Part shown: one piece after another, positions 44,198-52,849 of the stretch
How positions within the stretch are numbered: the first letter of the stretch is position 1
Layout of the letters: each line of letters begins with the position of its first letter
Translations under genes and position numbers: made by a program
Notes under the pieces: generated by a model
Databases searched by the model: none
The model's input: only the letters and a program-made list of their open reading frames with translations
What the model was told of the DNA's origin: nothing
Assembly: GCF_900109455.1 (NCBI RefSeq)
Contig: NZ_FOAG01000001.1
Location: 248,001 to 312,000 of the forward strand
Reading direction: 5' to 3'
Length of the DNA: 64,000 nt
From: Roseovarius azorensis
GTDB taxonomy: Bacteria; Pseudomonadota; Alphaproteobacteria; Rhodobacterales; Rhodobacteraceae

Positions 44198-45637
44198 ATG
44201 CAGGCTGATCTTTCCATAATCCTGCCGGAGATCGTGATCTCGGTCTATGCGATGGTGGCGCTTCTGGTGGTGGCCTACAGCGGCAAGGACCGCATGGCGG
44301 GCATGCTGGTCTGGCTCACCGCCGCGCTCCTTGCGATCATGGCGTTCTGGATCGGGGTGACCGGCTCTGGCGCGGGCGCGCGTGCAGGGTTTGGCGGCAT
44401 GTTCAACGATGACGGATTCGCGCGCTTTGCCAAGGTGGCGATCCTGCTGTCGGCGGGCGCGGTGCTGGTGCTGGGTCAGGACTACATGGAACGGCGCGGC
44501 ATATTGCGGTTCGAATATCCGCTGCTTATTGCGCTGGCGGTCGTGGGCATGATGGTGATGGTCAGCGCGGGCGACCTGATGGCGCTCTACATGGGACTCG
44601 AGTTGCAATCGCTGGCGCTGTACGTGGTTGCGTCACTGCGGCGGGACAGCGCGAAATCGACCGAGGCGGGGCTGAAATACTTTGTCCTTGGCGCGCTGAG
44701 TTCGGGCCTGCTGCTTTATGGCGCGTCGCTGACCTATGGCTATGCGGGCACGACGCTGTTTTCAGGCATCATCGCGGCGGCAGAGGGGCAGGCGCCGGTG
44801 GGTCTGCTGATCGGGCTGGTGTTCGTGATCTCGGGACTGGCCTTCAAGATTTCCGCCGTGCCGTTCCACATGTGGACGCCCGATGTCTATCAGGGCGCGC
44901 CGACGCCGATCACGGCGTTTTTCTCCACCGCGCCCAAGGTGGCGGCGATGGGTCTTTTCGCGCGGGTCGTGCATGATGCGTTCGGCGGCGTGGTGGGGGA
45001 CTGGCAACAGGTGTTGGCGGTGCTGTCGCTCCTGTCGATGTTCCTGGGTGCGGTCGCGGCCATCGGGCAGACCGATATCAAGCGGCTGATGGCCTATTCC
45101 TCGATCGCGCATATGGGCTATGCGTTGATGGGGCTGGCGGCGGGCACGGTGTTTGGCGTGCAGGCGATGCTGATCTACATGGCGATCTACGTGACGATGA
45201 ATGTGGGCACATTCGCCTTTATCCTGTCGATGGAGCGTGACGGACAGCCGGTGACGGATATCCACAGTCTCAACATGTATGCCAAGGCCGAGCCGGGCCG
45301 GGCGCTGGCCATGCTGATCCTCTTGTTCAGCCTGGCCGGCGTGCCGCCGCTGCTGGGGTTCTTCGGCAAGTTCTATGTGCTGCGCGCGGCCTATGAGGGC
45401 GGGCTGGCCTGGCTGGCGGTGGCGGGGGTGATCGCGTCCGTGATCGGGGCGTTCTACTATCTGCGGATCGTGTTCTACATGTATTTCGGCGAAGAGGGCG
45501 AGGGTCTGGAGACCGGGCGTTCGCCGGTGCAATGGGTGTTCCTGATGGGATCGGCCGCGATCATGCTGGTTGGCATCGTCAACATGTTCGGCGTCGAGGC
45601 CATGGCGCAGGCGGCGGCGGCGACGCTGGTCAACTGA
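44198..45637 (+). CDS. nuoN: NADH-quinone oxidoreductase subunit N
   Basis: A 479-residue antiporter-like subunit, last of the operon. [13 protein letters not shown] near 130, [11 protein letters not shown] near 158 and [21 protein letters not shown] near 218-238 are family signatures. GGAGG lies before ATG 44198. After it, 61 bases separate nuo from birA. Confidence 0.96.
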   Translation: MQADLSIILPEIVISVYAMVALLVVAYSGKDRMAGMLVWLTAALLAIMAFWIGVTGSGAGARAGFGGMFNDDGFARFAKVAILLSAGAVLVLGQDYMERRGILRFEYPLLIALAVVGMMVMVSAGDLMALYMGLELQSLALYVVASLRRDSAKSTEAGLKYFVLGALSSGLLLYGASLTYGYAGTTLFSGIIAAAEGQAPVGLLIGLVFVISGLAFKISAVPFHMWTPDVYQGAPTPITAFFSTAPKVAAMGLFARVVHDAFGGVVGDWQQVLAVLSLLSMFLGAVAAIGQTDIKRLMAYSSIAHMGYALMGLAAGTVFGVQAMLIYMAIYVTMNVGTFAFILSMERDGQPVTDIHSLNMYAKAEPGRALAMLILLFSLAGVPPLLGFFGKFYVLRAAYEGGLAWLAVAGVIASVIGAFYYLRIVFYMYFGEEGEGLETGRSPVQWVFLMGSAAIMLVGIVNMFGVEAMAQAAAATLVN

Positions 45638-45668
45638 GGCGGGCGGCGGCCCTGTCCGGGGAACCGGG

Positions 45669-45703
45669 TGCGCCTCCGGCGGGAGTATTTGCAGCAGGAT
45701 GAA
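45669..45703 (+). repeat. Rhodobacterales-type intergenic motif at the birA start
   Basis: The segment reads TGCGCCTCCGGCGGGAGTAT followed by TTGCAGCAGGATGAA, with a small stem GCCTCCGGCGGG inside. I recall near-identical sequences before many genes in roseobacters; no count can be given here. It covers the birA ribosome region (the AGGATG around the ATG), so it could affect translation. Confidence 0.5.
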
Positions 45704-46463
45704 TACGGGATCCGAGTTCGACTGGCCCGAGGGCTATGGGCGCCGCGTGCTGGCATCGGTGGACAGCACCAATGCCGAGGCGGCGCGGATCGCGCCGCAT
45801 CTGGCGGGGCCGGAGTGGATCCTGGCGCTGGAACAGACGGCGGCGCGCGGGCGGCGCGGGCGGGGCTGGGTCAATCCGGCGGGCAATTTCGCCGCGACCC
45901 TGGTGATGCGCCCGGGGGAGAGCCCGGCCAAGGTGGCGTTGCGGTCGTTCGTCGCCTCTCTGGCGCTTCATGAGGCGCTGGTGGCCGTCACAGGGCGGAC
46001 GGCGGGATTCGCGCTCAAATGGCCCAATGATGTGCTGTTGAATGGCGGCAAGCTGGCGGGGATATTGCTGGAGAGTGCCGGGACGGGCGGCAGTCTGAGC
46101 CATTTCGCGATCGGCATCGGGGTCAATCTGAAAGAGGCCCCGCGCGCCGATCAGGTGGAGGCGGGGGCGCTGCGGCCCGTGTCGCTCTTGTCCGAAACCG
46201 GCATCGCGCCGGAGCCCGAGGAGTTTCTGGATTTGCTCGCCCCGGCCTATGCACGGGCAGAGGCGCAGTTCGTGACCTATGGGTTCGAGCCGATCCGCCG
46301 CGCCTGGCTGGCGCGGGCGGCGCGTCTGGGCGAGGTGATCACGGCGCGCACCACGCGCGACAGCCATGAGGGCACGTTCGAGACGGTGGACGCGGACGGA
46401 AATCTTGTTCTAATGACCGCTGAGGGACGGCAGGCGATTGCCGCAGCCGAGGTTTTTTTCTGA
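45699..46463 (+). CDS. birA: biotin-[acetyl-CoA-carboxylase] ligase (single-domain BirA)
   Basis: A 254-residue ligase that makes biotinyl-AMP and transfers biotin to carrier-domain lysines. ATG 45699 is the first in-frame start after the nuo operon. Catalytic motifs: G-R-R-G-R-G-W near 50 (biotinyl-AMP loop) and K-W-P-N-D-V-L-L near 108-115, with K-L-A-G-I-L near 121. It lacks the N-terminal DNA-binding domain of E. coli BirA, so it does not repress biotin genes. Likely substrates include the methylcrotonyl-CoA carboxylase alpha subunit encoded in this window. Confidence 0.92.
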   Translation: MNTGSEFDWPEGYGRRVLASVDSTNAEAARIAPHLAGPEWILALEQTAARGRRGRGWVNPAGNFAATLVMRPGESPAKVALRSFVASLALHEALVAVTGRTAGFALKWPNDVLLNGGKLAGILLESAGTGGSLSHFAIGIGVNLKEAPRADQVEAGALRPVSLLSETGIAPEPEEFLDLLAPAYARAEAQFVTYGFEPIRRAWLARAARLGEVITARTTRDSHEGTFETVDADGNLVLMTAEGRQAIAAAEVFF

Positions 46464-46478
46464 CGCGGAGGGTGGCGG

Positions 46479-47249
46479 ATGCTGTTGGCGATTGATTGCG
46501 GCAACACCAATACGGTGTTTTCGATCTGGGATGGTCAAAGGTTTCTCTGCACCTTGCGGACCTCCACAGAGCATCAGCGCACGGCGGATCAGTATTTTGT
46601 CTGGTTCTCGACGCTGCTCAACCATTTCGGCATCAAGGCTGACATCGACGGCGTGATCATCAGTTCCACCGTGCCGCGGGTGGTGTTCAACCTGCGGGTC
46701 TTTTCGGATCGTTATTTCGGGTGCCGCCCGCTGGTGGTGGGCAAGCCCGAGTGCCGCCTGCCGGTGGATGTGCGGGTGGATGCGGGCACGCAGGTGGGAC
46801 CGGACCGGCTGGTGAATACGGTGGCGGGATATGACCTCTATGGCGGGGATCTGATCATCGTGGATTTCGGCACCGCCACGACATTCGATGTCGTGGACAC
46901 GGACGGGGCCTATATCGGCGGGGTGATCGCGCCGGGGGTGAACCTGTCATTGCAGGCGCTGCACGAGGCGGCTGCGGCGCTGCCGCATATCGACGTGACC
47001 AAACCCGAGCGCGTCATCGGCACGAATACGGTGGATTGCATGCAATCGGGCGTCTTCTGGGGTTATGTCGGGCTGATCAATGGGATATGTGAGCGGATAA
47101 AGGCCGAGCATGGCCGCACCATGAAGGTGATCGCAACAGGTGGGCTGGCACCGTTATTCCAGCAGGGCACGGACATGTTCGACATGTTCGAGGACAAACT
47201 GACAATGCACGGTCTGACCGTGATATTCGAGCATAACAAGGAGGGCTGA
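46479..47249 (+). CDS. coaX: type III pantothenate kinase
   Basis: A 256-residue ASKHA-fold kinase making 4'-phosphopantothenate, the first step of CoA synthesis. Motifs: D-C-G-N-T-N near 5 (phosphate), G-P-D-R-L-V-N near 108, and V-D-F-G-T-A-T-T-F-D-V-V near 128. GGAGGGTGG precedes the ATG. Type III enzymes use potassium and lack CoA feedback inhibition. It lies 15 bases after birA and just before rnj, a common trio in alphaproteobacteria. Confidence 0.95.
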   Translation: MLLAIDCGNTNTVFSIWDGQRFLCTLRTSTEHQRTADQYFVWFSTLLNHFGIKADIDGVIISSTVPRVVFNLRVFSDRYFGCRPLVVGKPECRLPVDVRVDAGTQVGPDRLVNTVAGYDLYGGDLIIVDFGTATTFDVVDTDGAYIGGVIAPGVNLSLQALHEAAAALPHIDVTKPERVIGTNTVDCMQSGVFWGYVGLINGICERIKAEHGRTMKVIATGGLAPLFQQGTDMFDMFEDKLTMHGLTVIFEHNKEG

Positions 47250-47255
47250 CGCCCC

Positions 47256-48923
47256 ATGAGCAGTGAACGTCTGATCTACCTGCCCCTCGGCGGGGCGGGT
47301 GAAATTGGTATGAATGCCTATGTCTACGGCTATGGCAAGCCCGGCAAGGAGCGGCTGATCCTGGTCGATCTGGGGGTGACGTTCCCGGATATGGAGGGCT
47401 CGCCCGGGGTCGATCTTATTCTGCCCGACATCACATGGCTGGCCGAGCGGCGCGACCGGCTGGAGGCAATATTTGTCACCCATGCCCATGAGGATCATGT
47501 GGGCGCTGTCGCGCATTACTACGGGCGTCTGGGGGCGCCGATCCATGCGCGGGCCTTTACCGCCAATATCGCGCGGCGCAAGATGGCGGAACTCGGTCAC
47601 CCGGAAAAGGCGGTCAATATCGTCTCGCCCTGGCCCGAGGTCACGCAGGCGGGACCGTTTTCGGTGGGCTTCGTTCCCACATCGCATTCCATCCCCGAAA
47701 GCTCCGGCCTGGTGATCGACACGCCGGCGGGGCGGCTGGTGCATACCGGCGATTTCAAGATCGACACCGATCCCGTGGTGGGAGAGCCGTTCGATCCCGA
47801 CCTATGGGCGAGTCTCGCCGAGGGTGGGATCAAGGCGCTGATCTGCGATTCCACCAATGTGTTCAGCCTGCATCCGGGGCGCTCGGAGAGCAGTGTGGGG
47901 GTGCCCATCACCGAGCTTGTGGCGAGGTCGAAGGGCATGTTCGTCTGCACCACATTCGCCAGCAACGTGGCGCGGGTGAAGACGCTGGCCGAGGCGGGCG
48001 TGCGCGCCGGGCGGTCGGTCTGTCTGATGGGGCGCGCCATGCAACGGATGATCGAGGCGGCGACCGAGACCGGGGTGCTCAGGGGTTTTCCCAGGACGAT
48101 AAGCCCGGAGGAGGCCGGATCAATCCCGCGCGAGAATCTGATGCTGATCGTGACCGGCAGTCAGGGCGAACGGCGCGCGGCGAGCGCGCAGCTTGCCAAT
48201 GGCAAGTATAACGGGATGACGATGAAGGACGGCGACACGTTTCTGTTTTCGTCCAAGACCATTCCCGGCAACGAGCGCGGCGTGATCCGGATCATGAACC
48301 AGTTCAGCGAGATGGGCGTGGATGTGATCGAAGGCGACGACCACTATCATGTCTCGGGTCATGCGAACCAGCCTGATCTGGTTGTGATGCACAAACTGTT
48401 GCAGCCGCAGATCCTGATCCCGATGCATGGCGAGCACCGGCATCTGCGCGAGCATGTCAAGCTGGCCAAGGCGAACCGGATTGCGGGGGTTCTGGCGGTG
48501 AACGGGATGATGGTCGATCTGAGCGGCAACAAGCCCAAGGTGGCCGAATATGTCGAGACGGGGCGCACCTATCTCGATGGCTCGGTGCAGGTGGGTGCGC
48601 TTGACGGGGTTGTGCGGGATCGGATCCGCATGGCGCTCAACGGGCATGTGATGGTCAATGTCATCCTTGACGAGGAGGACGATCCGCTTGGCGATCCCTG
48701 GGTCGAGACCATGGGGCTGGCCGAGACCGGGCGCAGCCGTGCGCCGCTTGTGGATGTGCTGGAAGAGGATCTGGCGCAGTTCATGGGGCGGGCCGGTGAC
48801 AAGACGCTGGCGGATGACGACAAGCTGGAGGAGGGACTGCGCCGGGTCGTGCGGCAGAGCGCGCAGACCGAGATCGGCAAGCGGCCCGAGGTGACCGTGG
48901 TGATCAGTCGCCTGACGGCATGA
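47256..48923 (+). CDS. rnj: ribonuclease J
   Basis: A 555-residue metallo-beta-lactamase/beta-CASP nuclease with exo- and endonuclease activity on RNA. The zinc motif is H76-A-H78-E-D80-H81 (T-H-A-H-E-D-H). Further metal ligands lie at H-T-G-D-F-K near 165, and the C-terminal half has the beta-CASP S-G-H-A-N-Q near 368. The start follows coaX by 6 bases. RNase J replaces or supplements RNase E functions in this group. The next 203 bases are the GTA leader. Confidence 0.94.
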   Translation: MSSERLIYLPLGGAGEIGMNAYVYGYGKPGKERLILVDLGVTFPDMEGSPGVDLILPDITWLAERRDRLEAIFVTHAHEDHVGAVAHYYGRLGAPIHARAFTANIARRKMAELGHPEKAVNIVSPWPEVTQAGPFSVGFVPTSHSIPESSGLVIDTPAGRLVHTGDFKIDTDPVVGEPFDPDLWASLAEGGIKALICDSTNVFSLHPGRSESSVGVPITELVARSKGMFVCTTFASNVARVKTLAEAGVRAGRSVCLMGRAMQRMIEAATETGVLRGFPRTISPEEAGSIPRENLMLIVTGSQGERRAASAQLANGKYNGMTMKDGDTFLFSSKTIPGNERGVIRIMNQFSEMGVDVIEGDDHYHVSGHANQPDLVVMHKLLQPQILIPMHGEHRHLREHVKLAKANRIAGVLAVNGMMVDLSGNKPKVAEYVETGRTYLDGSVQVGALDGVVRDRIRMALNGHVMVNVILDEEDDPLGDPWVETMGLAETGRSRAPLVDVLEEDLAQFMGRAGDKTLADDDKLEEGLRRVVRQSAQTEIGKRPEVTVVISRLTA

Positions 48924-48980
48924 TCCTCAAGAAATGGTAAATATATCGGGCGCTTAGCGGGCGTGCGCCGGGCAATTCCA

Positions 48981-49009
48981 TTGACTCTGCGCGCGGTTTC
49001 GCGTATAGG
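48981..49009 (+). promoter_or_regulatory. sigma-70-type promoter ahead of the gene transfer agent cluster
   Basis: TTGACT (48981-48986), a 17-base spacer and TATAGG (49004-49009), a near-consensus promoter. The predicted transcription start is near 49016, 111 bases before orfg1. It lies in the only sizeable gap between rnj and orfg1. Confidence 0.7.
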
Positions 49010-49034
49010 TTGTGATGTGCTGGACGAGATGGGC

Positions 49035-49069
49035 AAGCGGCCCCGGGGATGACCCCGGAGGCCGCTTTT
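49035..49069 (+). terminator. intrinsic terminator/attenuator in the GTA leader
   Basis: Pairing of 49035-49048 with 49053-49067 gives a 14-bp stem, interrupted only by an unpaired A at 49059, with loop ATGA, followed by TTTT (49066-49069). It is among the strongest terminator shapes in the window. It lies after the promoter above and before orfg1, so transcripts from that promoter would stop within about 55 bases unless antiterminated. It may also end rnj transcripts. Confidence 0.8.
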
Positions 49070-49126
49070 CCATGTCAGAGCGGCAAAGACCCGAGACCCA
49101 GGACAAACGCATGAGGCAGAGCACGT

Positions 49127-49477
49127 ATGGTTTTGATCACCGCCGATGAGGGGCCTTCGGGTCTGACCACGTCGATCGACGCGCTGGAGCAGCAGCTCGC
49201 GGATATGCGCGAGGAGTTGCAGGAACTGTATCTGCGGATCAAGGCCGGGGAACTGGACGAGCTGAAGAATGCGGCCAAGGCCACGTCGGAAATCCGGCAA
49301 TGGCTGAAGATCGCGATAGAAGCGGAGGCGCAACTTGAAAAACGCAGAAGAGAGGACCGTGGCATCGTCCACGGATTTGCCATCGACCTTGTCGGGGCAA
49401 GGACTCAGATCGGGGGCCGCCTGGATCGTCTCAGAAGGGCTGGATGTTCAGGGGCAGTTCCTCGATGTCCTGAGTGA
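49127..49477 (+). CDS. GTA orfg1, small terminase subunit
   Basis: A 116-residue protein with a helical N-terminal half and a coiled-coil segment (E-Q-Q-L-A-D-M-R-E-E-L-Q-E-L-Y-L) near 22-37. It matches orfg1 of the R. capsulatus GTA, now viewed as the TerS partner of the packaging motor. It overlaps the start of orfg2 by more than 100 bases, an overlap also seen in related clusters as I recall. The ribosome site (GAGG 11 bases upstream) is weak. Confidence 0.75.
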   Translation: MVLITADEGPSGLTTSIDALEQQLADMREELQELYLRIKAGELDELKNAAKATSEIRQWLKIAIEAEAQLEKRRREDRGIVHGFAIDLVGARTQIGGRLDRLRRAGCSGAVPRCPE

Positions 49478-50747
49478 TGGCGATTTGCTGGCGCTGCCCT
49501 GGTTGTTCGAGTTCTGGGCGCTGGAGCATCAGTTGCCGCCCGAGGGCGACTGGCGGACATGGGTGATCCTGGGCGGGCGCGGCGCGGGCAAGACGCGCGC
49601 GGGTGCCGAATGGGTGCGCGCGCAGGTTGAAGGCGCGCGACCGCTGGATGCGGGGCGATGCCATCGGATCGCGCTGGTGGGCGAGACGATAGATCAGGTG
49701 CGCGAGGTGATGGTCTTTGGCGAGAGCGGGATCATGGCGTGCTCTCCGCCCGACCGCCGGCCTGAATGGCAGGCGACGCGCAAGCGGCTGATCTGGCCCA
49801 ACGGAGCCACGGCGCAGGCGTTTTCGGCGCATGATCCCGAGGGGTTGCGGGGACCGCAGTTCGACGGGGCCTGGGTGGATGAACTGGCCAAGTGGAAGAA
49901 GGCACGCGAGACCTGGGACATGCTGCAATTCGGGTTGCGGCTGGGCGAGGATCCTCGGGTCTGCGTGACCACGACACCGCGCAATGTGGGGATGCTGAAA
50001 GAGCTTCTGGCGGCGGGCAGCACGGTGGTGACGAGCGCCCCCACCGAGGCCAACCGCGCCTATCTGGCCGAAGGGTTCCTGGAAGAGGTGCGCGCGCGGT
50101 ATGCGGGCACGCGGCTGGGGCGGCAGGAGCTGGATGGCGTGCTGGTCGATGAGGCCGAGGGCGCGCTCTGGACACCCGCCATGCTGGAGCGGTGCCGGGC
50201 GGACGTGATCCCTGAGCTGGACCGGATCGTGGTGGCGGTCGATCCGCCGATGACCGGGCATGGCGGGTCGGACGAATGCGGGATCGTGGTGGCGGGGGCG
50301 GTGACGCGCGGGCCGGTGCAGGACTGGCGTGCGTGGGTCCTGGCCGATGCGAGCGTGAGCAGCGCAAGCCCGGCAGGCTGGGCCAAGGCCGCCATTCGCG
50401 CGATGGAGCGGTGGGGGGCGGAGCGGCTGGTGGCCGAGGTCAATCAGGGCGGCGACCTGGTGGAGCAGGTGATCCGGCAGGTCGATCCGCTGGTCCCGTT
50501 CCGGTCAGTCCATGCGAGCCGGGGCAAGGTGGCGCGGGCAGAACCGGTGGCGGCGCTCTACGAGCAGGGGCGGGTGCATCATGCGCGCGGTCTTGGCGCG
50601 CTGGAGGATCAGATGTGCGCCATGACCGCACGCGGGTTCGAGGGCAGGGGCAGCCCCGACCGGGTGGATGCGCTGGTCTGGGCGCTGACCGAATTGATCG
50701 TGGAGCCTGCGGCGAAATGGCGGCGCCCGCAGGTGCGCGCGGTGTGA
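49335..50747 (+). CDS. GTA orfg2, large terminase subunit
   Basis: A 470-residue packaging ATPase and nuclease. I chose TTG 49335 because GGAGG lies six bases upstream; GTG 49359 is the alternative. Walker A is G-G-R-G-A-G-K-T with K86, Walker B is G-A-W-V-D-E near 180, and the RNase H-like nuclease domain starts at V-V-A-V-D-P-P-M-T near 300. GTA terminases package random host DNA at headful size rather than their own genome. The next gene, orfg3, is unusually far away (624 bases). Confidence 0.93.
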   Translation: MKNAEERTVASSTDLPSTLSGQGLRSGAAWIVSEGLDVQGQFLDVLSDGDLLALPWLFEFWALEHQLPPEGDWRTWVILGGRGAGKTRAGAEWVRAQVEGARPLDAGRCHRIALVGETIDQVREVMVFGESGIMACSPPDRRPEWQATRKRLIWPNGATAQAFSAHDPEGLRGPQFDGAWVDELAKWKKARETWDMLQFGLRLGEDPRVCVTTTPRNVGMLKELLAAGSTVVTSAPTEANRAYLAEGFLEEVRARYAGTRLGRQELDGVLVDEAEGALWTPAMLERCRADVIPELDRIVVAVDPPMTGHGGSDECGIVVAGAVTRGPVQDWRAWVLADASVSSASPAGWAKAAIRAMERWGAERLVAEVNQGGDLVEQVIRQVDPLVPFRSVHASRGKVARAEPVAALYEQGRVHHARGLGALEDQMCAMTARGFEGRGSPDRVDALVWALTELIVEPAAKWRRPQVRAV

Positions 50748-51371
50748 GCGGGAGCCCCCTCAGACTGCCGGCAAAGGTGGCAGGCCCTGAAACCCGCCCC
50801 ATTGTCACGTTGCGTTCAGAGAGCGGAACGCAGTCCTGACGGGAACGGATTTCGGATTTTCGGGCACCGCGTCGGAGAGCCAGGGCTTTTCAACTCTCTG
50901 GGAAGACATGTCAAATATGACATGTCATCGGGGCGGGTAACAAGGATCAGGGGTAAGGGATCCGAGCAGACGACACCAGACGGCTCGACGCGAAGAGGGC
51001 GCGGACGGCGGACTTCCGACGCGCCAGCCCCTCCCTGGAACAGCAGGGGTCTGGCGGCAACCTGACATGTCATGGCGGGTTGCCGACAATGGTAGCGGCA
51101 CTGAAACTCGCCCCATCTTTGCGTCACGTTCGGAGAACGGAACGGAATCCTGGCGGTAAGAGTTCCCGGATTCTGGCAGACCGCCCCGGAGAGCAGGGGT
51201 TTTTCAACACTCTGAGGCGCGTTGAAACCCCGCCCCACACCGCTTCTGCCCGGTTCTGCCCGGCAGGGTCGGGCGCACGGTGTGGTTTACTTTCCTTAAA
51301 CATTTGACGGTCTGATGCCCATCAAGCGGGCGAGAGGCCCGAACGGATGCGGGATCAAGGAGAGCGGGACG
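50748..51371. repeat. non-coding gap in the GTA cluster with imperfect direct repeats and palindromes
   Basis: Two imperfect copies (about 50767-50905 and 51082-51219, offset 314 bases and constant over most of the length, I estimate about 70 % identity) share CTGAAAC-GCCCCAT, GGAACG, CGGAGAGC and TTTTCAAC landmarks. TGACATGTCA occurs at 50918-50927 and 51063-51072, and GACATGTC also at 50905-50912. A hairpin with GGGG-TTTTTCAAC/GTTGAAACCCC lies near 51197-51231, and the outer stem CCACACCG/CGGTGTGG at 51235-51242/51278-51285. No credible gene lies here. Confidence 0.72.
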
Positions 51372-52568
51372 ATGATACTGGATTTCTTCCGGCAGGGTGG
51401 CGCGGCGGAGGCGCGGGTGGCCCCCGAGCAGAAGGCTAGCGCCACGGGCCGGGTTGTGGCCTGGGGCACCGCCGGGCGTGTCGCCTGGAGCCCGCGTGAC
51501 GCGGTGAGCCTGGCGCGCAACGGCTTTGCCGGCAATCCGGTGGGGTTTCGCTGTGTCAAGATGATCGCCGAGGCGGCGGCGGCGTTGCCGCTGGTATTGC
51601 AGGACTGCGCGCAGCGCTTCGCGGCGCATCCTGTGCTGGACCTGATCAAGTGTCCCAATCCGGCGCAGGGGCGGGCCGAACTCTTCGAGGCGCTTTACGG
51701 GCAGTTGCTGCTGACCGGCAATGCCTATGTCGAGGCGGTTGGTGCGGGGACGGGTGTGCCGGTGGAACTGCATGTGCTGCGCTCGGACCGGATGAGTGTG
51801 GTGCCGGGCGCGGATGGCTGGCCGGTGGCCTATGAATATGCCGTGGCCGGTCGCAGGCATCGGTTCGATGTGAGCGAGGGCACACCCTGCATCTGTCACG
51901 TCAGGAGCTTTCACCCGCAGGACGATCATTACGGGTTGTCGCCTCTGCAGGCGGCGGCGCAGGCGGTGGATGTGCATAATTCCGCCTCGCGCTGGTCCAA
52001 GGCCCTGCTCGACAATGCGGCGCGGCCCTCTGGCGCGATCGTCTACAAGGGGGCCGAGGGGCAGGGCAGCCTGAGCAGCGATCAGTATGACCGGCTGGTC
52101 GGCGAGATGGAGGCGCATCATCAGGGCGCGCGCAATGCGGGCCGTCCGATGCTGCTGGAAGGTGGGTTGGACTGGAAGCCGATGGGGTTCAGCCCGTCGG
52201 ACATGGAATTCCAGAAAACCAAGGAAAGCGCCGCGCGCGAGATCGCGCTGGCATTTGGTGTGCCGCCGATGCTGCTGGGTATTCCCGGCGATGCGACATT
52301 CGCCAATTACCAGGAGGCGAACCGGGCGTTCTATCGGTTGACGGTGCTGCCGCTGGCGACGCGGGTGAGCGCCACGGTGGCGGCATGGCTGGCGCGGATG
52401 AGCGGCGAGGCGTTGGATCTGCACCCCGATCTGGATCAGGTGCCGGCGCTGGCGGCTGAGCGCGATGCGCAATGGGCGCGCGTGGCGCAGGCGGATTTCC
52501 TGACGGCGGCGGAAAAACGAGAGCTGCTGGGACTGCCCGCGTTGCCGGAGGGTGGGATGAATGGCTGA
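51372..52568 (+). CDS. GTA orfg3, portal protein
   Basis: A 398-residue HK97-family portal forming the dodecameric ring at the head vertex. ATG 51372 has AGGAGAG upstream, and the residues before it in the longer frame are not part of the family. Signatures: G-N-P-V-G-F-R-C near 55, L-L-L-T-G-N-A-Y near 112, H-V-R-S-F near 177, and A-F-G-V-P-P-M-L-L-G-I near 293. It lies after the repeat-filled gap and overlaps a small gene at its 3' end. Confidence 0.93.
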   Translation: MILDFFRQGGAAEARVAPEQKASATGRVVAWGTAGRVAWSPRDAVSLARNGFAGNPVGFRCVKMIAEAAAALPLVLQDCAQRFAAHPVLDLIKCPNPAQGRAELFEALYGQLLLTGNAYVEAVGAGTGVPVELHVLRSDRMSVVPGADGWPVAYEYAVAGRRHRFDVSEGTPCICHVRSFHPQDDHYGLSPLQAAAQAVDVHNSASRWSKALLDNAARPSGAIVYKGAEGQGSLSSDQYDRLVGEMEAHHQGARNAGRPMLLEGGLDWKPMGFSPSDMEFQKTKESAAREIALAFGVPPMLLGIPGDATFANYQEANRAFYRLTVLPLATRVSATVAAWLARMSGEALDLHPDLDQVPALAAERDAQWARVAQADFLTAAEKRELLGLPALPEGGMNG

Positions 52569-52803
52569 GCCGGGGCCGCCGCCGCGTTACGGGTTCGAGG
52601 CATTCGATTGCGCCCCGGCGCTGCGACTGGAGGCGCATGAGCGGGTCTCGGAGTTGCAATTGCGCGCGCTGACCGAGCGGCTGGAACGGATGGAGGCGGC
52701 GCTGGAGCGGCTGGAGCGGCGGCTGTGGCTGGCGGTTTACGGCGTGGCAGCGGCGATTCTGGTGCAGGCGTTTCAGCCGCTTCTGGCGGCGTTGCCGGGG
52801 TGA
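52561..52803 (+). CDS. GTA orfg3.5, small head formation protein
   Basis: An 80-residue protein overlapping the portal gene by 8 bases. Its middle is a helical, coiled-coil segment (R-V-S-E-L-Q-L-R-A-L-T-E-R-L-E-R-M) and the C-terminus a single hydrophobic stretch (A-V-Y-G-V-A-A-A-I-L-V-Q-A-F). This is the arrangement of the GTA head formation protein found between portal and protease in Rhodobacterales. Function beyond head formation is unknown. Confidence 0.78.
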   Translation: MAEPGPPPRYGFEAFDCAPALRLEAHERVSELQLRALTERLERMEAALERLERRLWLAVYGVAAAILVQAFQPLLAALPG

Positions 52804-52849
52804 ATCCCGGCCTACGGGCACGCCGCAGGATAGGGAAAGGACGAGGTGA

